Shown here: positions 29,359 through 38,015 of the stretch, piece by piece | Numbering within the stretch: the first letter of the stretch is position 1 | Layout of the letters: the number at the start of each line of letters is the position of its first letter | Assembly: GCF_002902905.1 (NCBI RefSeq) | Contig: NZ_CP026124.1 | Location: 1,054,001-1,118,000, forward strand | DNA: 64,000 nucleotides | Origin: Achromobacter sp. AONIH1 | GTDB lineage: Bacteria; Pseudomonadota; Gammaproteobacteria; Burkholderiales; Burkholderiaceae_B | Reading direction: 5' to 3' | Translations under genes and position numbers: made by a program | The notes under the pieces: generated by a model | Told to the model about the DNA's origin: nothing | The model's database searches: none | The model's input: only the letters and a program-made list of their open reading frames with translations

Positions 29359-30207
29359 TTACCGGCCACTCCAGTGGACGACGCGCTTTTCCATGAGCAG
29401 GAAGAGAATGTTCAGGACATAGCCGAGCGCGCCGGCGGCCAGGATCGAGGCGTACATGTCGCGCACGTTCAGCACCTGCTGCGCGTTGATGATGCGATTG
29501 CCCAGCCCGCTGTCCGAGCCGATGAACATCTCGGCCACGATCACGATGACCAGCGCCATCGACACGCCGCTGCGCAGGCCCACGAAGGTCGGCTGCAGGC
29601 TTTCCCAGATCAGCACGTCCTTGAAGATCTGCCAGCGCGAGGCGCCCATGACGCGCGCCGCCATCACGCGCTGTTTGCGCGCGTTGATGACGCCGTAGGC
29701 GCTGTTGAACAGGATGACTAGCACCGCGGCGAAGGCGGCGATGGCGATCTTGTTCATGTCGGTCACGCCGAAGATCATCAGGAACATCGGGATCAGTGCC
29801 GACGACGGCGTCGAACGGAAGAAGTCCACCAGGAACTCGACGCTGCGGTAGGCTTTCTCGTTGCTGCCCAGCAGAACGCCCAGCGGCACGCCGATCACGC
29901 CGGCGATGACGAATGCCTGCAGCGTCCGGTTGACCGAGGCGAGGAAGTCGCCCAGCAAGGGCCCGCCGGCCATGCCCTTGGCCAGCGCCACCAATGTGGC
30001 GCCGGGCGTGGGCAGCAGCACCGGGCTGACCAGCTGCAGCCGCACCACCAGGTCCCACACGATGTACAGCGCCAGCGGACCGATCAGCGGCAGCAGGCGC
30101 GCGGCGGTCCAGGTTCGCGGGGCGCGGGAAGCCTGCGCCGCGATGGCCGCGTGGCGGGCGCCGGCGGCCTGCGCCGCGCCCGCGCGGCTCGAAGTGATCG
30201 CGTCCAT
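29359..30207 (-). CDS. ABC transporter permease (NitT/TauT type)
   Basis: 282 aa inner-membrane protein with about six TMs (first LLPLIGPLALYIVWDLVV). The coupling loop is VMAARVMGASRWQIFKDVLIWESLQPTFVGLR, and GSDSGLGNRIINAQQVLNVRDMYASIL is typical of the family. Its start is 3 bp after the binding-protein stop. Part of the operon binding protein, permease, ATPase, AtzG-like, AtzE-like. Confidence 0.9.
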   Translation of the reverse strand: MDAITSSRAGAAQAAGARHAAIAAQASRAPRTWTAARLLPLIGPLALYIVWDLVVRLQLVSPVLLPTPGATLVALAKGMAGGPLLGDFLASVNRTLQAFVIAGVIGVPLGVLLGSNEKAYRSVEFLVDFFRSTPSSALIPMFLMIFGVTDMNKIAIAAFAAVLVILFNSAYGVINARKQRVMAARVMGASRWQIFKDVLIWESLQPTFVGLRSGVSMALVIVIVAEMFIGSDSGLGNRIINAQQVLNVRDMYASILAAGALGYVLNILFLLMEKRVVHWSGR

Positions 30208-30210
30208 GGC

Positions 30211-31227
30211 TCAGCCCTTGTACAGCATCGAGGCCACGTCGACCTTCTGGGCGAAGATGCCCTTGTCGGCGAACAGGTCGAAGAATTTCTGGAAGTATTG
30301 GATATCGCTGGGGCTGAACTCGTTGTAGAGCGTGTAGGCGGCCAGCGGCACGGCCTCGGTCATGGGGCCCTCGATGGCGGTGTAGCCCTTCATGTACGGG
30401 CGCGCCTCGTTTGGCTGGTTGCGGATCAGTTCGATGCCGCGCGCATACGCGGCGATGAATTTCCGGCTTTCCTCGGGATGCTTCTTCAGGAACGCGGTGG
30501 TCAGCGAGGCCGAGCCGCCGAACCAGGGCGCCATCGGATCGCCCAGCACGTACTTGGCGATGACGCCCGCCTCGAGCACGCGGGTGGTGCCGTTCAGGCG
30601 GCCCACGGTGCCGGTGGGCTCCAGCGTGTAGCAGGCATCCAGCTGGCCCGCGGCGACCGCGGCCACGTGCTGGCTGATCGCCAGTTCGACCACGGTCGCC
30701 CCGGTTGCGCCGGCGCGCTCCAGCACGGCCTTGGCCAGCGTGGCATTCTGGATGCCGGGTCCGGAACCGACCTTTTTCCCCTTGAGGTCCGCGATGGATT
30801 GGATGGGACTGTCTTTCGCGACGATGAACTCGTCCAGTACGTTCTTGGCGTTGCTGGGGTTGGACGCGAAGATCTTGAACAGGCCGGGCGAGGCGATCTC
30901 GCCGATGGCCAGGTTAGCCGAGCCAGTGCCGTTGGCGCTGCCGTCGGCGCGGCCCGCCAGCATGGCTTCCATGACTTGCTGCGCGCCCGCGAACTTGAGC
31001 GCTTCGACGTTCAGGCCGGCTTCCTTGAAGTAGCCCTTCTCGATCGCGGCATAGAACGGCAGGCCCGCCGCGACCGGCCAGTAGCCGATGCGGATGACCG
31101 GGCCCGGTTGCGCCCGCGCCAGTGCCGGCGCGGCCAGCGTGGCGGCGCCCAGCGCGGCGCCGCGCAGCAGCCGGCGGCGGGTGGCGTTGAAGGTGTGGGG
31201 CGCGAGGCGATCGGTGTTGCGGGACAT
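30211..31227 (-). CDS. ABC transporter substrate-binding protein (NitT/TauT type), Tat-like signal
   Basis: 338 aa from the ATG at 31227, which has AGGAGCCCGC upstream; a start at 31284 is less likely. The N-terminus has an RRRLLRGAALG twin-arginine-like motif then AAPALARAQP (cleavage). The body IRIGYWPVAAGLPFYAAIEKGYFKEAGLNVE and GIQNATLAKAVLERAG are typical of aliphatic sulfonate/nitrate-type binding proteins. First gene of the leftward operon with the AtzG/AtzE-like pair; the ligand is likely a small nitrogen-containing amide, but this is inference. Confidence 0.88.
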   Translation of the reverse strand: MSRNTDRLAPHTFNATRRRLLRGAALGAATLAAPALARAQPGPVIRIGYWPVAAGLPFYAAIEKGYFKEAGLNVEALKFAGAQQVMEAMLAGRADGSANGTGSANLAIGEIASPGLFKIFASNPSNAKNVLDEFIVAKDSPIQSIADLKGKKVGSGPGIQNATLAKAVLERAGATGATVVELAISQHVAAVAAGQLDACYTLEPTGTVGRLNGTTRVLEAGVIAKYVLGDPMAPWFGGSASLTTAFLKKHPEESRKFIAAYARGIELIRNQPNEARPYMKGYTAIEGPMTEAVPLAAYTLYNEFSPSDIQYFQKFFDLFADKGIFAQKVDVASMLYKG

Positions 31228-31250
31228 GCGGGCTCCTGGTCGGAAATGGG

Positions 31251-31272
31251 CAGGCGCTTGTGGACAAGCCTG
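31251..31272. promoter_or_regulatory. Palindrome in the divergent spacer upstream of the NitT-type operon
   Basis: GCTTGT-GG-ACAAGC at 31256-31269 is a perfect 14-bp inverted repeat, extended by CAG and CTG flanks at 31251 and 31272. It lies 29 bp upstream of the binding-protein start and could be an operator. No regulator gene is adjacent. Confidence 0.35.
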
Positions 31273-31457
31273 CATCCCAGTCAAGCAAGACCCGTGCCAG
31301 GCGGCCAGGCGGCGTTACGTCGCATGGGCGGGGCTATCATGGCGCGTCGCCTGAACCACCTTGGTGCATGCGCGGCACCGCGACGGCGCGCGCGGCGCAT
31401 CATGGCGCCGCCGGGCCGGCGGCGACCGCCTGCCGCTCTTTCCCCATCCCGTTGTCC

Positions 31458-31985
31458 ATGAACCTCGACACGCTAGGCCCGCGCATCTGCATCCTCGGCC
31501 CGTCCAACAGCGGCAAATCCACGCTGGCCGATGCCATCGCGGCGAAACAGGGCCTGGAGCCCATCCATCTCGACCGTCTCTACCATCTGCCGCATACCGA
31601 CTGGCAGCCGCGTCCCGCCGGGGAATTCCTGACGCTGCACGACGCCGCCATCGCCGGCGAGCGCTGGGTGATGGATGGCAACTATTCCTCTTGTTTGCCG
31701 CAACGCCTGGCGCGTGCGACGGGTCTGATCCTGCTGGACCTGTCCACGCCCTTGAGCCTGTGGCGCTACGCGCGCCGGACCTGGTTCGAAAGGGATCGGC
31801 GCGGCGCGCTCGATGGCGGCCGCGACAGCGTGAAGTGGTCGATGATCCGTCACATCGTGGTGGCCACGCCGCCCAACCGCAAGCGCTATGCGCAGCTATA
31901 CGCGCGCTGTGAATTGCCGAAAGTGCTGTGTCCGTCGGCGCGGGCGCTGGCGCGCCGCTACCGGGAATGGGGGCTGGCGCGCTAG
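31458..31985 (+). CDS. P-loop NTPase, adenylate kinase-like (FlaR/topology-modulation type)
   Basis: 175 aa from ATG 31458; an in-frame upstream extension to 31260 is not family-like. Walker A GPSNSGKST at about residues 14-22, then LEPIHLDRLYHLPHTDW, WVMDGNYSSCLPQRLARATGLILLDLSTPLSLWRYARR and a C-terminal YAQLYARCELPKVLCPSARAL. These are traits of the small P-loop kinase group often called topology modulation or adenylate kinase-like proteins, which may phosphorylate nucleotides or small molecules. It stands alone between two divergent/convergent units, so no pathway can be assigned. Confidence 0.75.
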   Translation: MNLDTLGPRICILGPSNSGKSTLADAIAAKQGLEPIHLDRLYHLPHTDWQPRPAGEFLTLHDAAIAGERWVMDGNYSSCLPQRLARATGLILLDLSTPLSLWRYARRTWFERDRRGALDGGRDSVKWSMIRHIVVATPPNRKRYAQLYARCELPKVLCPSARALARRYREWGLAR

Positions 31986-32002
31986 CGCGGGCCGGCCCGC
32001 GC
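31985..32002. terminator. Palindrome between convergent kinase-like and iclR-type genes
   Basis: GCGCGGGCC-GGCCCGCGC, an 18-bp perfect palindrome starting at the stop of the P-loop gene and 20 bp from the end of the convergent IclR gene. Without a T-run it may still act as a stop for both transcripts. Confidence 0.35.
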
Positions 32003-32021
32003 GCGCGGGCGCGTCACGGAA

Positions 32022-32882
32022 TCATCCCCGGCTGGAGATCGCGCGTCCCGCCGCCATCAGCAGCGCGGAAATGCGCCGTTCGTCCTCGGGGGCGTGCCAG
32101 CGCGCGCGCGACACCGCGACGTTGATGGCGCCGCGCGGGCGGCCATCGGCGCCCAGCACGGCGACGGCGGTGGCGATGTCGCCCAGGTACATCTCGTCCT
32201 CGGTGTGCGCGTAGCCCTGCTGGCGAAAGCGCGCCAGCCGTTCCATGATCTGGTCCGGATCGGTCTGGGTGTACTGGGTGTACGTAATCCGGTTGGACCG
32301 CGACAGCACCGCGCGGGCTTCGTCCTCGGGCAAGGCGCTCAGGATGGCCAGGCCGGACGAGGTGCAGTAGGCCGGCAGCCGCGTGCCGACGATGACCTCG
32401 GGCGTCAGCACGTGGCGGCTGACGAAGCGCTGCACGAACACGATCTCGGTGTCGTCCAGCAGGGTCAGGTTGACGGTTTCCTCGGTCTCGGCCGCCAGCT
32501 GCTGCAGGAACGGCGTGGCCAGCCCCACGAGTTCGTTGGCGCCGATGAACTGGTAGGCGAAATCCAGCATGCGCGGCGACAGCTCGTACAGCTTGGTGGC
32601 GGGATCGCGGCGCAGCAGGCCCAGCTGGCCGAGCGTGTGCGTGAAGCGCTGGGCGGCGCTCATGTCCAGGTCCGCGAGGCTGGCGATCTGCGTCATCGAC
32701 AGTTCGCGCCGCTTGGCGTTGAACACGCCCAGCACGCGCATGGCCTTTTCCACCGAGTTCACGAACAGCGTGGATTCCTCGTTGGCGGCGTGCTCCTTGC
32801 CCGCCTTGCCCCGCCCTGCCTTGCCGTCCGGATCGGCTGCCGGCCTGCCGCGCGCTTTCTTCGTCGGGGTGATAGGGTTCAT
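32022..32882 (-). CDS. IclR-family transcriptional regulator
   Basis: 286 aa from the ATG at 32882 (MNPITPTKKARGRPAAD); the longer frame to 32945 is not family-like. A basic, low-complexity N-terminus (1-35) precedes the winged HTH (LFVNSVEKAMRVLGVFN, LSMTQIASLADLDMSAAQRFTHTLGQLGLLRRD) and the GAF-like effector domain (VNLTLLDDTEIVFVQRF, PAYCTSSGLAILSAL). Genes downstream of its effector site suggest control of the enoyl-CoA hydratase and the divergent PotABCD-like operon, with an acid or CoA thioester as effector. Confidence 0.92.
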   Translation of the reverse strand: MNPITPTKKARGRPAADPDGKAGRGKAGKEHAANEESTLFVNSVEKAMRVLGVFNAKRRELSMTQIASLADLDMSAAQRFTHTLGQLGLLRRDPATKLYELSPRMLDFAYQFIGANELVGLATPFLQQLAAETEETVNLTLLDDTEIVFVQRFVSRHVLTPEVIVGTRLPAYCTSSGLAILSALPEDEARAVLSRSNRITYTQYTQTDPDQIMERLARFRQQGYAHTEDEMYLGDIATAVAVLGADGRPRGAINVAVSRARWHAPEDERRISALLMAAGRAISSRG

Positions 32883-32979
32883 GGCGATTGTGTGGCTGTT
32901 GCTACTGCATGGCGATAAGCCGTGAGTGTAATACGGCGATTCCACGGGCTTTCGCGCATGTGGCGCGCGCCGCCGGCGC

Positions 32980-33780
32980 TCAGTTTGTCGCGTCGCGACC
33001 CGGCGCGGCGTGGCCCCGGGCCTGGAAGAAGGCTTCCATCATGCGTGCCGGTTCGCCGCTGGCATAGGACTCCTTGTGCAGCCGGATCGCCGCTTCCATG
33101 GTGTCCTCGAACGAAGCCTGGGACATCTCGCGGAAGCGCTGCTTGTTCAGGCGCAGCGCCACCGGCGGCTTGGCGGCGAGTTCGCGGGCGACCTCCAGCG
33201 CGCGCGGCAGCACCTGGGCGGCGTCCACCAGGTGGTGGATCAGGCCCAGGCGGCAGGCTTCCTCCGCGTCCATGAGCCGGCCGGTCAGCGTCAGTTCGAT
33301 GGTGCGGGACATGCCCAGCATCAGGTTCATGATCCATGGCCCCGTCACGCTGGCGATGCCGGCATTGATTTCCGGCTGGCCCATGCGCACGCCGGGATGG
33401 CCGACCCGCACGTCGCCCAGCAGCGCGACCTGGAACGCCGAGCCGGCCGCCGTGCCGTTCAGGGCCATCACCAGCGGCTTGGTCAGGCCGCGCAGCACCG
33501 AATAGAAGTGTTCCCAGGAGCGGATCCAGGTCGCGCTGGAGGCCACGTCGAAGCCATGTGCTTCCTCCAGGTCCTGGCCGGCCGAGAAGGCGCGCTCGCC
33601 CGCGCCGGTCATGACCATCGCCCGGATGCCGGCGTCGGCGTCGAACGCTTGCAGGGTGGCGATGATCTCGTCGCGCATGGCGCCGTGCCAGGCGTTCAGC
33701 TTATGCGGGCGGTTCAGCCGGATCAGGCCCACGCCACCGTCGTGGCGCTCGACTTCGATGAATTTCGTTGTGGATGCCAT
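32980..33780 (-). CDS. Enoyl-CoA hydratase/isomerase family protein
   Basis: 266 aa from the ATG at 33780 (MASTTKFIEVERHDGGVGLIRLNRPHKLNAW). Crotonase fold: oxyanion-hole region AFSAGQDLEEAHGFD and MALNGTAAGSAFQVALLGDVRVG. At the two positions where hydratases carry catalytic Glu residues the sequence reads GTAAGSAFQVALL and MGQPEINAGIAS, so Glu in PEIN is kept while the first looks absent; isomerase, hydratase or hydrolase activity is all possible. It lies 97 bp upstream of iclR on the same strand and faces the transporter operon with an acyl-CoA ligase. Confidence 0.85.
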   Translation of the reverse strand: MASTTKFIEVERHDGGVGLIRLNRPHKLNAWHGAMRDEIIATLQAFDADAGIRAMVMTGAGERAFSAGQDLEEAHGFDVASSATWIRSWEHFYSVLRGLTKPLVMALNGTAAGSAFQVALLGDVRVGHPGVRMGQPEINAGIASVTGPWIMNLMLGMSRTIELTLTGRLMDAEEACRLGLIHHLVDAAQVLPRALEVARELAAKPPVALRLNKQRFREMSQASFEDTMEAAIRLHKESYASGEPARMMEAFFQARGHAAPGRDATN

Positions 33781-34124
33781 GGTTATATCTCTATGAAATA
33801 GTGAATAAGCAAAATTCAATATATGAGATGGGAAAAGTGATGGCAAGGAAATTCTTGTGTCTTGATTTGCAAGCGCTGGCGCCCCATCGGATGGTTCGCG
33901 CTCGGTTGAGAGGTAATCGTTGAAAATTGAACGCCAGTCTGGCTTGCAGGCGTCTTCACGGATGAGGGTCAGTGCTTTCCCTAGATCCCCCTTGTGCGAT
34001 GAAAGTTCGCGGGCGTATATTTTATTTAGCCATTTGGCTATCGCATTTCGATAATTAAAGTGGTTTTTGGCCCCAGGCCGAACCCGCCCGTGATCTGCCG
34101 CCCACCCGTTCAGGAGAGCGCATC
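33781..34124. promoter_or_regulatory. Divergent AT-rich control region between crotonase-like and PotD-like genes
   Basis: A 344-bp spacer without a gene and clearly AT-richer than its surroundings. It holds the 14-bp palindrome TAGCCA-TT-TGGCTA at 34027-34040, 85 bp before the rightward start, and an AT-rich stretch (AATTCAATATATGAG at 33814-33828) near the leftward gene that may contain its promoter. IclR proteins bind short palindromes in such places, so this is the likely switch of the module. Confidence 0.5.
34027..34040. promoter_or_regulatory. Candidate operator, 14-bp palindrome
   Basis: TAGCCATTTGGCTA is a perfect inverted repeat with 6-bp arms in the divergent spacer of the IclR-linked module. 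TATATT/TATTTA sequences just upstream could form promoter elements. Confidence 0.4.
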
Positions 34125-35186
34125 GTGAAGCAACCCGCCCAACCCAGCCGCCGCCGTTTCCTTAAGACCGCGGGCGCAGCAGGCCTAGGCGCCTGCATAG
34201 GATTGCCCGCCTACGCGCAGGCCCGCCAGATCGTGGTCGCGGATCCGGGCGGCCCCTACACCGCGGCCTATCGCAAGGCGTTCTACGACCCGTTCGAGCA
34301 GGCCACCGGCATCAAGGTGGTCAACGTGGCGCGCGAAGCGCAGCCCGTGGCGCAGCTGACGGCCCTGGTCGAGACCCGCAATTACATCTGGGACGTCACC
34401 ACGCTGACCCTGTCGGCCGATATTCCGTACCTGGAGTCCAAGGGCTTGCTGGAGCCGATCGGCTTCACGGCCGCCGACGTGCCGGGCCTGATTCCGCAGG
34501 CCGTTACCGCCCACTGGATGGGCGTGGACATCTACGCGGCGGCGCTGGCCTACCGTTCCGACAAGTTCGCCGCGCAAGGTCCGGCCTCGTGGGCGGATTT
34601 CTGGGATGTCGCCAAGTTTCCCGGGCGACGCTCGCTGCGCCGCAGCCCGATCGAAACGCTGGAACAGGCGCTGCTGGCGGACGGCGTGCCGATGGCGCAG
34701 CTGTATCCGCTGGACGTGGAGCGGGCCTTCCGCAGCCTGGACCGCATCAAGAAGCACATCAATCTCTGGTGGACGTCCGGCGCGCAGGCGATGCAGGCCA
34801 TCCAGAACGGCGACGTCGACATGATCGCTACCTGGAACGGCCGGTCGCAGGCCGCTATCGACAATGGCGCGCCGGTGAAGATCGTCTGGAACCAGGGCAT
34901 CTACTCCATCGAGGGCTGGGGCATTCCGAAGGGGACGCCGCGCGCGGACATGGCGCGCCAGTTCGTGCGCTTCTGCGCCGATGGCGCGCGCCAGGCCGCG
35001 TTCACGGACACGCTGGCCTACGGGCCGACCAACACCAAGGCCTTCGAGCTGATCGATCCTAAGCGCGCGGCCATCCTGCCCAGCGCGCCGCAGAACCTGC
35101 AGGCGATGGGCCTGCCGGATCCGGCGTGGTGGGCCGCGAATCGCCAGGCCGTCACCGAGCGCTTCAACGCCTGGATCGTGGGCTGA
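34125..35186 (+). CDS. ABC transporter substrate-binding protein, PotD/spermidine-putrescine type
   Basis: 353 aa with a Tat-type signal (SRRRFLKTAGAAGLGACIGLPAYAQA, cleavage near 30). The body (IVVADPGGPYTAAYRKAFYDPFEQATGIKVV, AQPVAQLTALVETRNYIWDV, WGIPKGTPRADMARQFVRF) places it with PotD/AfuA-like periplasmic proteins (SBP_bac_8). First gene of a four-gene rightward operon with the ATPase 7 bp later, the fused permease and an acyl-CoA ligase. The ribosome site AGGAGAGCG precedes the start. Confidence 0.9.
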   Translation: MKQPAQPSRRRFLKTAGAAGLGACIGLPAYAQARQIVVADPGGPYTAAYRKAFYDPFEQATGIKVVNVAREAQPVAQLTALVETRNYIWDVTTLTLSADIPYLESKGLLEPIGFTAADVPGLIPQAVTAHWMGVDIYAAALAYRSDKFAAQGPASWADFWDVAKFPGRRSLRRSPIETLEQALLADGVPMAQLYPLDVERAFRSLDRIKKHINLWWTSGAQAMQAIQNGDVDMIATWNGRSQAAIDNGAPVKIVWNQGIYSIEGWGIPKGTPRADMARQFVRFCADGARQAAFTDTLAYGPTNTKAFELIDPKRAAILPSAPQNLQAMGLPDPAWWAANRQAVTERFNAWIVG

Positions 35187-35193
35187 GGATTCC

Positions 35194-36258
35194 ATGCGCT
35201 ACAAACTGGAAACCATCGGCCTGGGCAAGCGCTATGGCGAGAGCGTGGCGCTTGCCCCCACCGATCTGCAGGTGCGCGCCGGGGAATTCCTGACGCTGCT
35301 CGGCCCGTCGGGGTCGGGCAAGACCACGCTGCTGCAGATGATCTCCGGCCTGACGCTGCCCAGCAGCGGCACGCTGTTGCTCGACGGCGTCGACGCCACC
35401 CAGATGCCGCCAGGCAAGCGCGGCATCGGCATGGTGTTCCAGAACTATGCGCTGTTCCCGCACATGACGGTCTGGGAAAACGTGGCCTATGGCCTGCGCA
35501 TGCGGCGGGCGCCGGCCGACGCGCTCAAGCGCGCCGTGGCCGCGGCGCTGACGATGGTCAAGATGGACGAGTACGCGCACCGCTACCCGCGCGAGCTGTC
35601 CGGCGGGCAGCAGCAGCGCATCGCGCTGGCGCGCTGCTTTGTCTATCGCCCGTCGGTGATCCTGCTGGACGAGCCGCTGGGCGCGCTGGACAAGAAGCTG
35701 CGCGAACACATGCAGCTCGAAATCCGCCACCTGCATGCGGAATTGCAGGCCACCTTCATCTACGTCACGCACGACCAGGACGAAGCCCTGGCCATGTCCG
35801 ACCGCATCTGCCTGATGAACCAGGCCCGCATTGAACAGATCGGCACGCCATCCGATCTCTACGACCGGCCCGCGACCTGCTTCGCCGCCGGCTTCATCGG
35901 CCATTCCAACCTGCTCGACGGCCATGTCGAAACCGCGGAAGGCGGCGCGCGCCGGTTCCATGCCGCCGGCCGCTCGCTCGCGCTGGAAGGCGCGGCGCAG
36001 CCGCCGGGCGTTATGCGGGACGGCAAGGCCTGGCTGCTGGTGCGGCCCGAGGCGGCCGAGCTGCGGCCGCAAGGCCAGGGCCTGCTCGATGGCAGCGTCG
36101 CGGAAGTGGTGTTCCTGGGCGCCGAGGTCCGCGCCATCGTCGCGGTGGACGCGGACAGGCGCGTCAGCGTGCGTTGCGGCCGCAGCGTGGCGCCGCGCGT
36201 GGGCGAGGCGGTGGGCGTGCACTGGGACATGGCGCGCGCGACGCTGCTGCAGCAATGA
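35194..36258 (+). CDS. ABC transporter ATP-binding protein, PotA type
   Basis: 354 aa. N-terminal ATPase: Walker A GPSGSGKTT (37-45), Q-loop VFQNYALFPHMTVWENV, signature [14 protein letters not shown], Walker B VILLDEPLGALD, H-loop VTHDQDEAL. A C-terminal TOBE regulatory domain (about 250-354; WLLVRPEAAELRPQGQ, VVFLGAEVRAIV) is typical of PotA/FbpC-like proteins. Its stop overlaps an ATG of the permease gene (36255-36258). Confidence 0.93.
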   Translation: MRYKLETIGLGKRYGESVALAPTDLQVRAGEFLTLLGPSGSGKTTLLQMISGLTLPSSGTLLLDGVDATQMPPGKRGIGMVFQNYALFPHMTVWENVAYGLRMRRAPADALKRAVAAALTMVKMDEYAHRYPRELSGGQQQRIALARCFVYRPSVILLDEPLGALDKKLREHMQLEIRHLHAELQATFIYVTHDQDEALAMSDRICLMNQARIEQIGTPSDLYDRPATCFAAGFIGHSNLLDGHVETAEGGARRFHAAGRSLALEGAAQPPGVMRDGKAWLLVRPEAAELRPQGQGLLDGSVAEVVFLGAEVRAIVAVDADRRVSVRCGRSVAPRVGEAVGVHWDMARATLLQQ

Positions 36259-36266
36259 GGTCCGCC

Positions 36267-38015
36267 ATGAAGACAGACCGCCCCGCGCCCAGCCGCCTGC
36301 TGCCGTCAGCGGGATACGCGCGGGCGCGCGCCTGGCTGCCGGCCCTGCCCGCCGTGCTGTTCCTGGCGATGTTCTTTCTCGTGCCCGTGGCGGAGATCCT
36401 GCGCGGCGGCTTCGTGTCCGCCGATGGCGCGCTGACGGCGGCGCAGCTGAACCGTATCGCCGCGTCGCCGGTTTACGCCAAGGTTCTGTGGTCCACGTTC
36501 TGGATTTCGGGGCTGACGGCGCTGATCTGCGTCGTCGCCGGCTATCCCGTGGCCTATCTGCTGGCCCAGCTTGGCGGTCGGGCGCGCGACCGCTGGCTGC
36601 TGTGGATCATGCTGCCGTTCTGGACCAGCTATCTGGTCAAGACCTACGCCTGGATGCTGCTGCTCTCGCAGAGCGGGGCCTTGACGGCGCTGGCGCGCGC
36701 GCTCGGTCTGCTGGGCGGCGATGCCAGCATCGTGCCGTCGCTGGCGGGCGTGCTGATCGGCATGGTGCATGCCTTGCTGCCCCTGGCGGTGATGACGATG
36801 CTGCCGATCATGCAGGGCATTCAGCAGTCGCTGGGACAGGCCGCCGAAACGTTGGGCGCGGGGCCGGCCACGCGCTTCTTCACGGTCTTCCTGCCGCTGT
36901 CGGCGCCCGGCATCGCGGCGGCCGAGCTGTTGGTATTCATCACGACACTGGGCTTTTTCATCGTGCCCGCGCTGCTGGGATCGCCGCGCGAGACGATGGT
37001 GGCGCAGCTGGTCATCGCATCCGTGCTGGAGCTGTTCGACCTGCGGCTGGCGGGCGCTCTGTCGGCCCTGTTGCTGCTGTGCTCGATCGTGGTGTTCTAC
37101 GTGTACGACCGGCTGGCGGGCCTGAGTTCGCTGGCCGGCGAGGCGCCGCGCCGCCGGGGCGCGTCCGGACGCATGATGGGCCTGCTGATCGCGCTGGGCC
37201 GGCTGGCCGATCCGCTGGCGCGGACGGCCTCGCGGATGCGCGCGGCGCGGCCGCTGAGGCTGTACACGCTGGGCGTGGTCGCGCTGCTGGTCCTGCCGGT
37301 GATCATCGTCATCCCCATCGCCTTCACCCGCGGCACCTTCGTCTCCCTGCCGCCGCAAGGCTTCAGCCTGCAATGGTTCGAGACGTTCCTGGCCTCGCCG
37401 GTCTGGCGCGCCGCGTTCCTGCGGTCCTTCACCGTCGGATTCAGCACGGCGGCGCTGGCCCTGGCGCTGGGCTTCGGCGCGACCTATGCCCTGACGCGCC
37501 TGTCGTCGCGCTGGGCCAAGCCCCTGTTCGCCCTGTTCATCGCGCCGCTGATCGTGCCGCGCATCGTGGTGGCGATCGGGCTGCTGTATCTGTTCGCGCG
37601 GCTGGGGCTGACGGGCACCGACGCGGGCCTGGTGATCGGCCATACCGTCCTGGCCCTGCCCTACGTCGTGGTGACGCTGGCAGCCGGATTCAAGCGCTTC
37701 GATTGGCGGCTGGTCGACGCCGCGCAGATTCTTGGCGCCTCGCCCTGGGCCAGGCTGCGCACCGTGATGCTGCCGATGCTGGCGCCCAGTTTGATCTCGG
37801 CGTTCCTGTTTGCCTTTGTCGTGTCGTTCGACGACCTGACCGTGGCGATCTTCGTCAGCGGCGGCCTGAACACCACGCTGCCCAAGCAGATGTGGGACGA
37901 CATCCAGCTCGCCGTCACGCCGACGCTGGCCGCCGTTTCCACCGCGCTGGTGGTGGTCGTGGCCCTGGTGATCGCCGTTTCCTCATACCTGAAATCCCGC
38001 AACGACCATTCATGA
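36267..38015 (+). CDS. Fused PotB-PotC type ABC permease
   Basis: 582 aa, twice the size of one permease. Two complete BPD_transp_1 units are joined: unit 1 with coupling loop QAAETLGAGPATRFFTVFLPLSAPG (about 190-215) and unit 2 with VDAAQILGASPWARLRTVMLPMLAPSL (about 482-507), each with about six TMs. ATG 36267 has GAGG 7 bp upstream; ATG 36255, overlapping the previous stop, is the alternative. One polypeptide therefore replaces the usual PotB/PotC heterodimer. Its stop overlaps the ligase start (38012-38015). Confidence 0.9.
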   Translation: MKTDRPAPSRLLPSAGYARARAWLPALPAVLFLAMFFLVPVAEILRGGFVSADGALTAAQLNRIAASPVYAKVLWSTFWISGLTALICVVAGYPVAYLLAQLGGRARDRWLLWIMLPFWTSYLVKTYAWMLLLSQSGALTALARALGLLGGDASIVPSLAGVLIGMVHALLPLAVMTMLPIMQGIQQSLGQAAETLGAGPATRFFTVFLPLSAPGIAAAELLVFITTLGFFIVPALLGSPRETMVAQLVIASVLELFDLRLAGALSALLLLCSIVVFYVYDRLAGLSSLAGEAPRRRGASGRMMGLLIALGRLADPLARTASRMRAARPLRLYTLGVVALLVLPVIIVIPIAFTRGTFVSLPPQGFSLQWFETFLASPVWRAAFLRSFTVGFSTAALALALGFGATYALTRLSSRWAKPLFALFIAPLIVPRIVVAIGLLYLFARLGLTGTDAGLVIGHTVLALPYVVVTLAAGFKRFDWRLVDAAQILGASPWARLRTVMLPMLAPSLISAFLFAFVVSFDDLTVAIFVSGGLNTTLPKQMWDDIQLAVTPTLAAVSTALVVVVALVIAVSSYLKSRNDHS

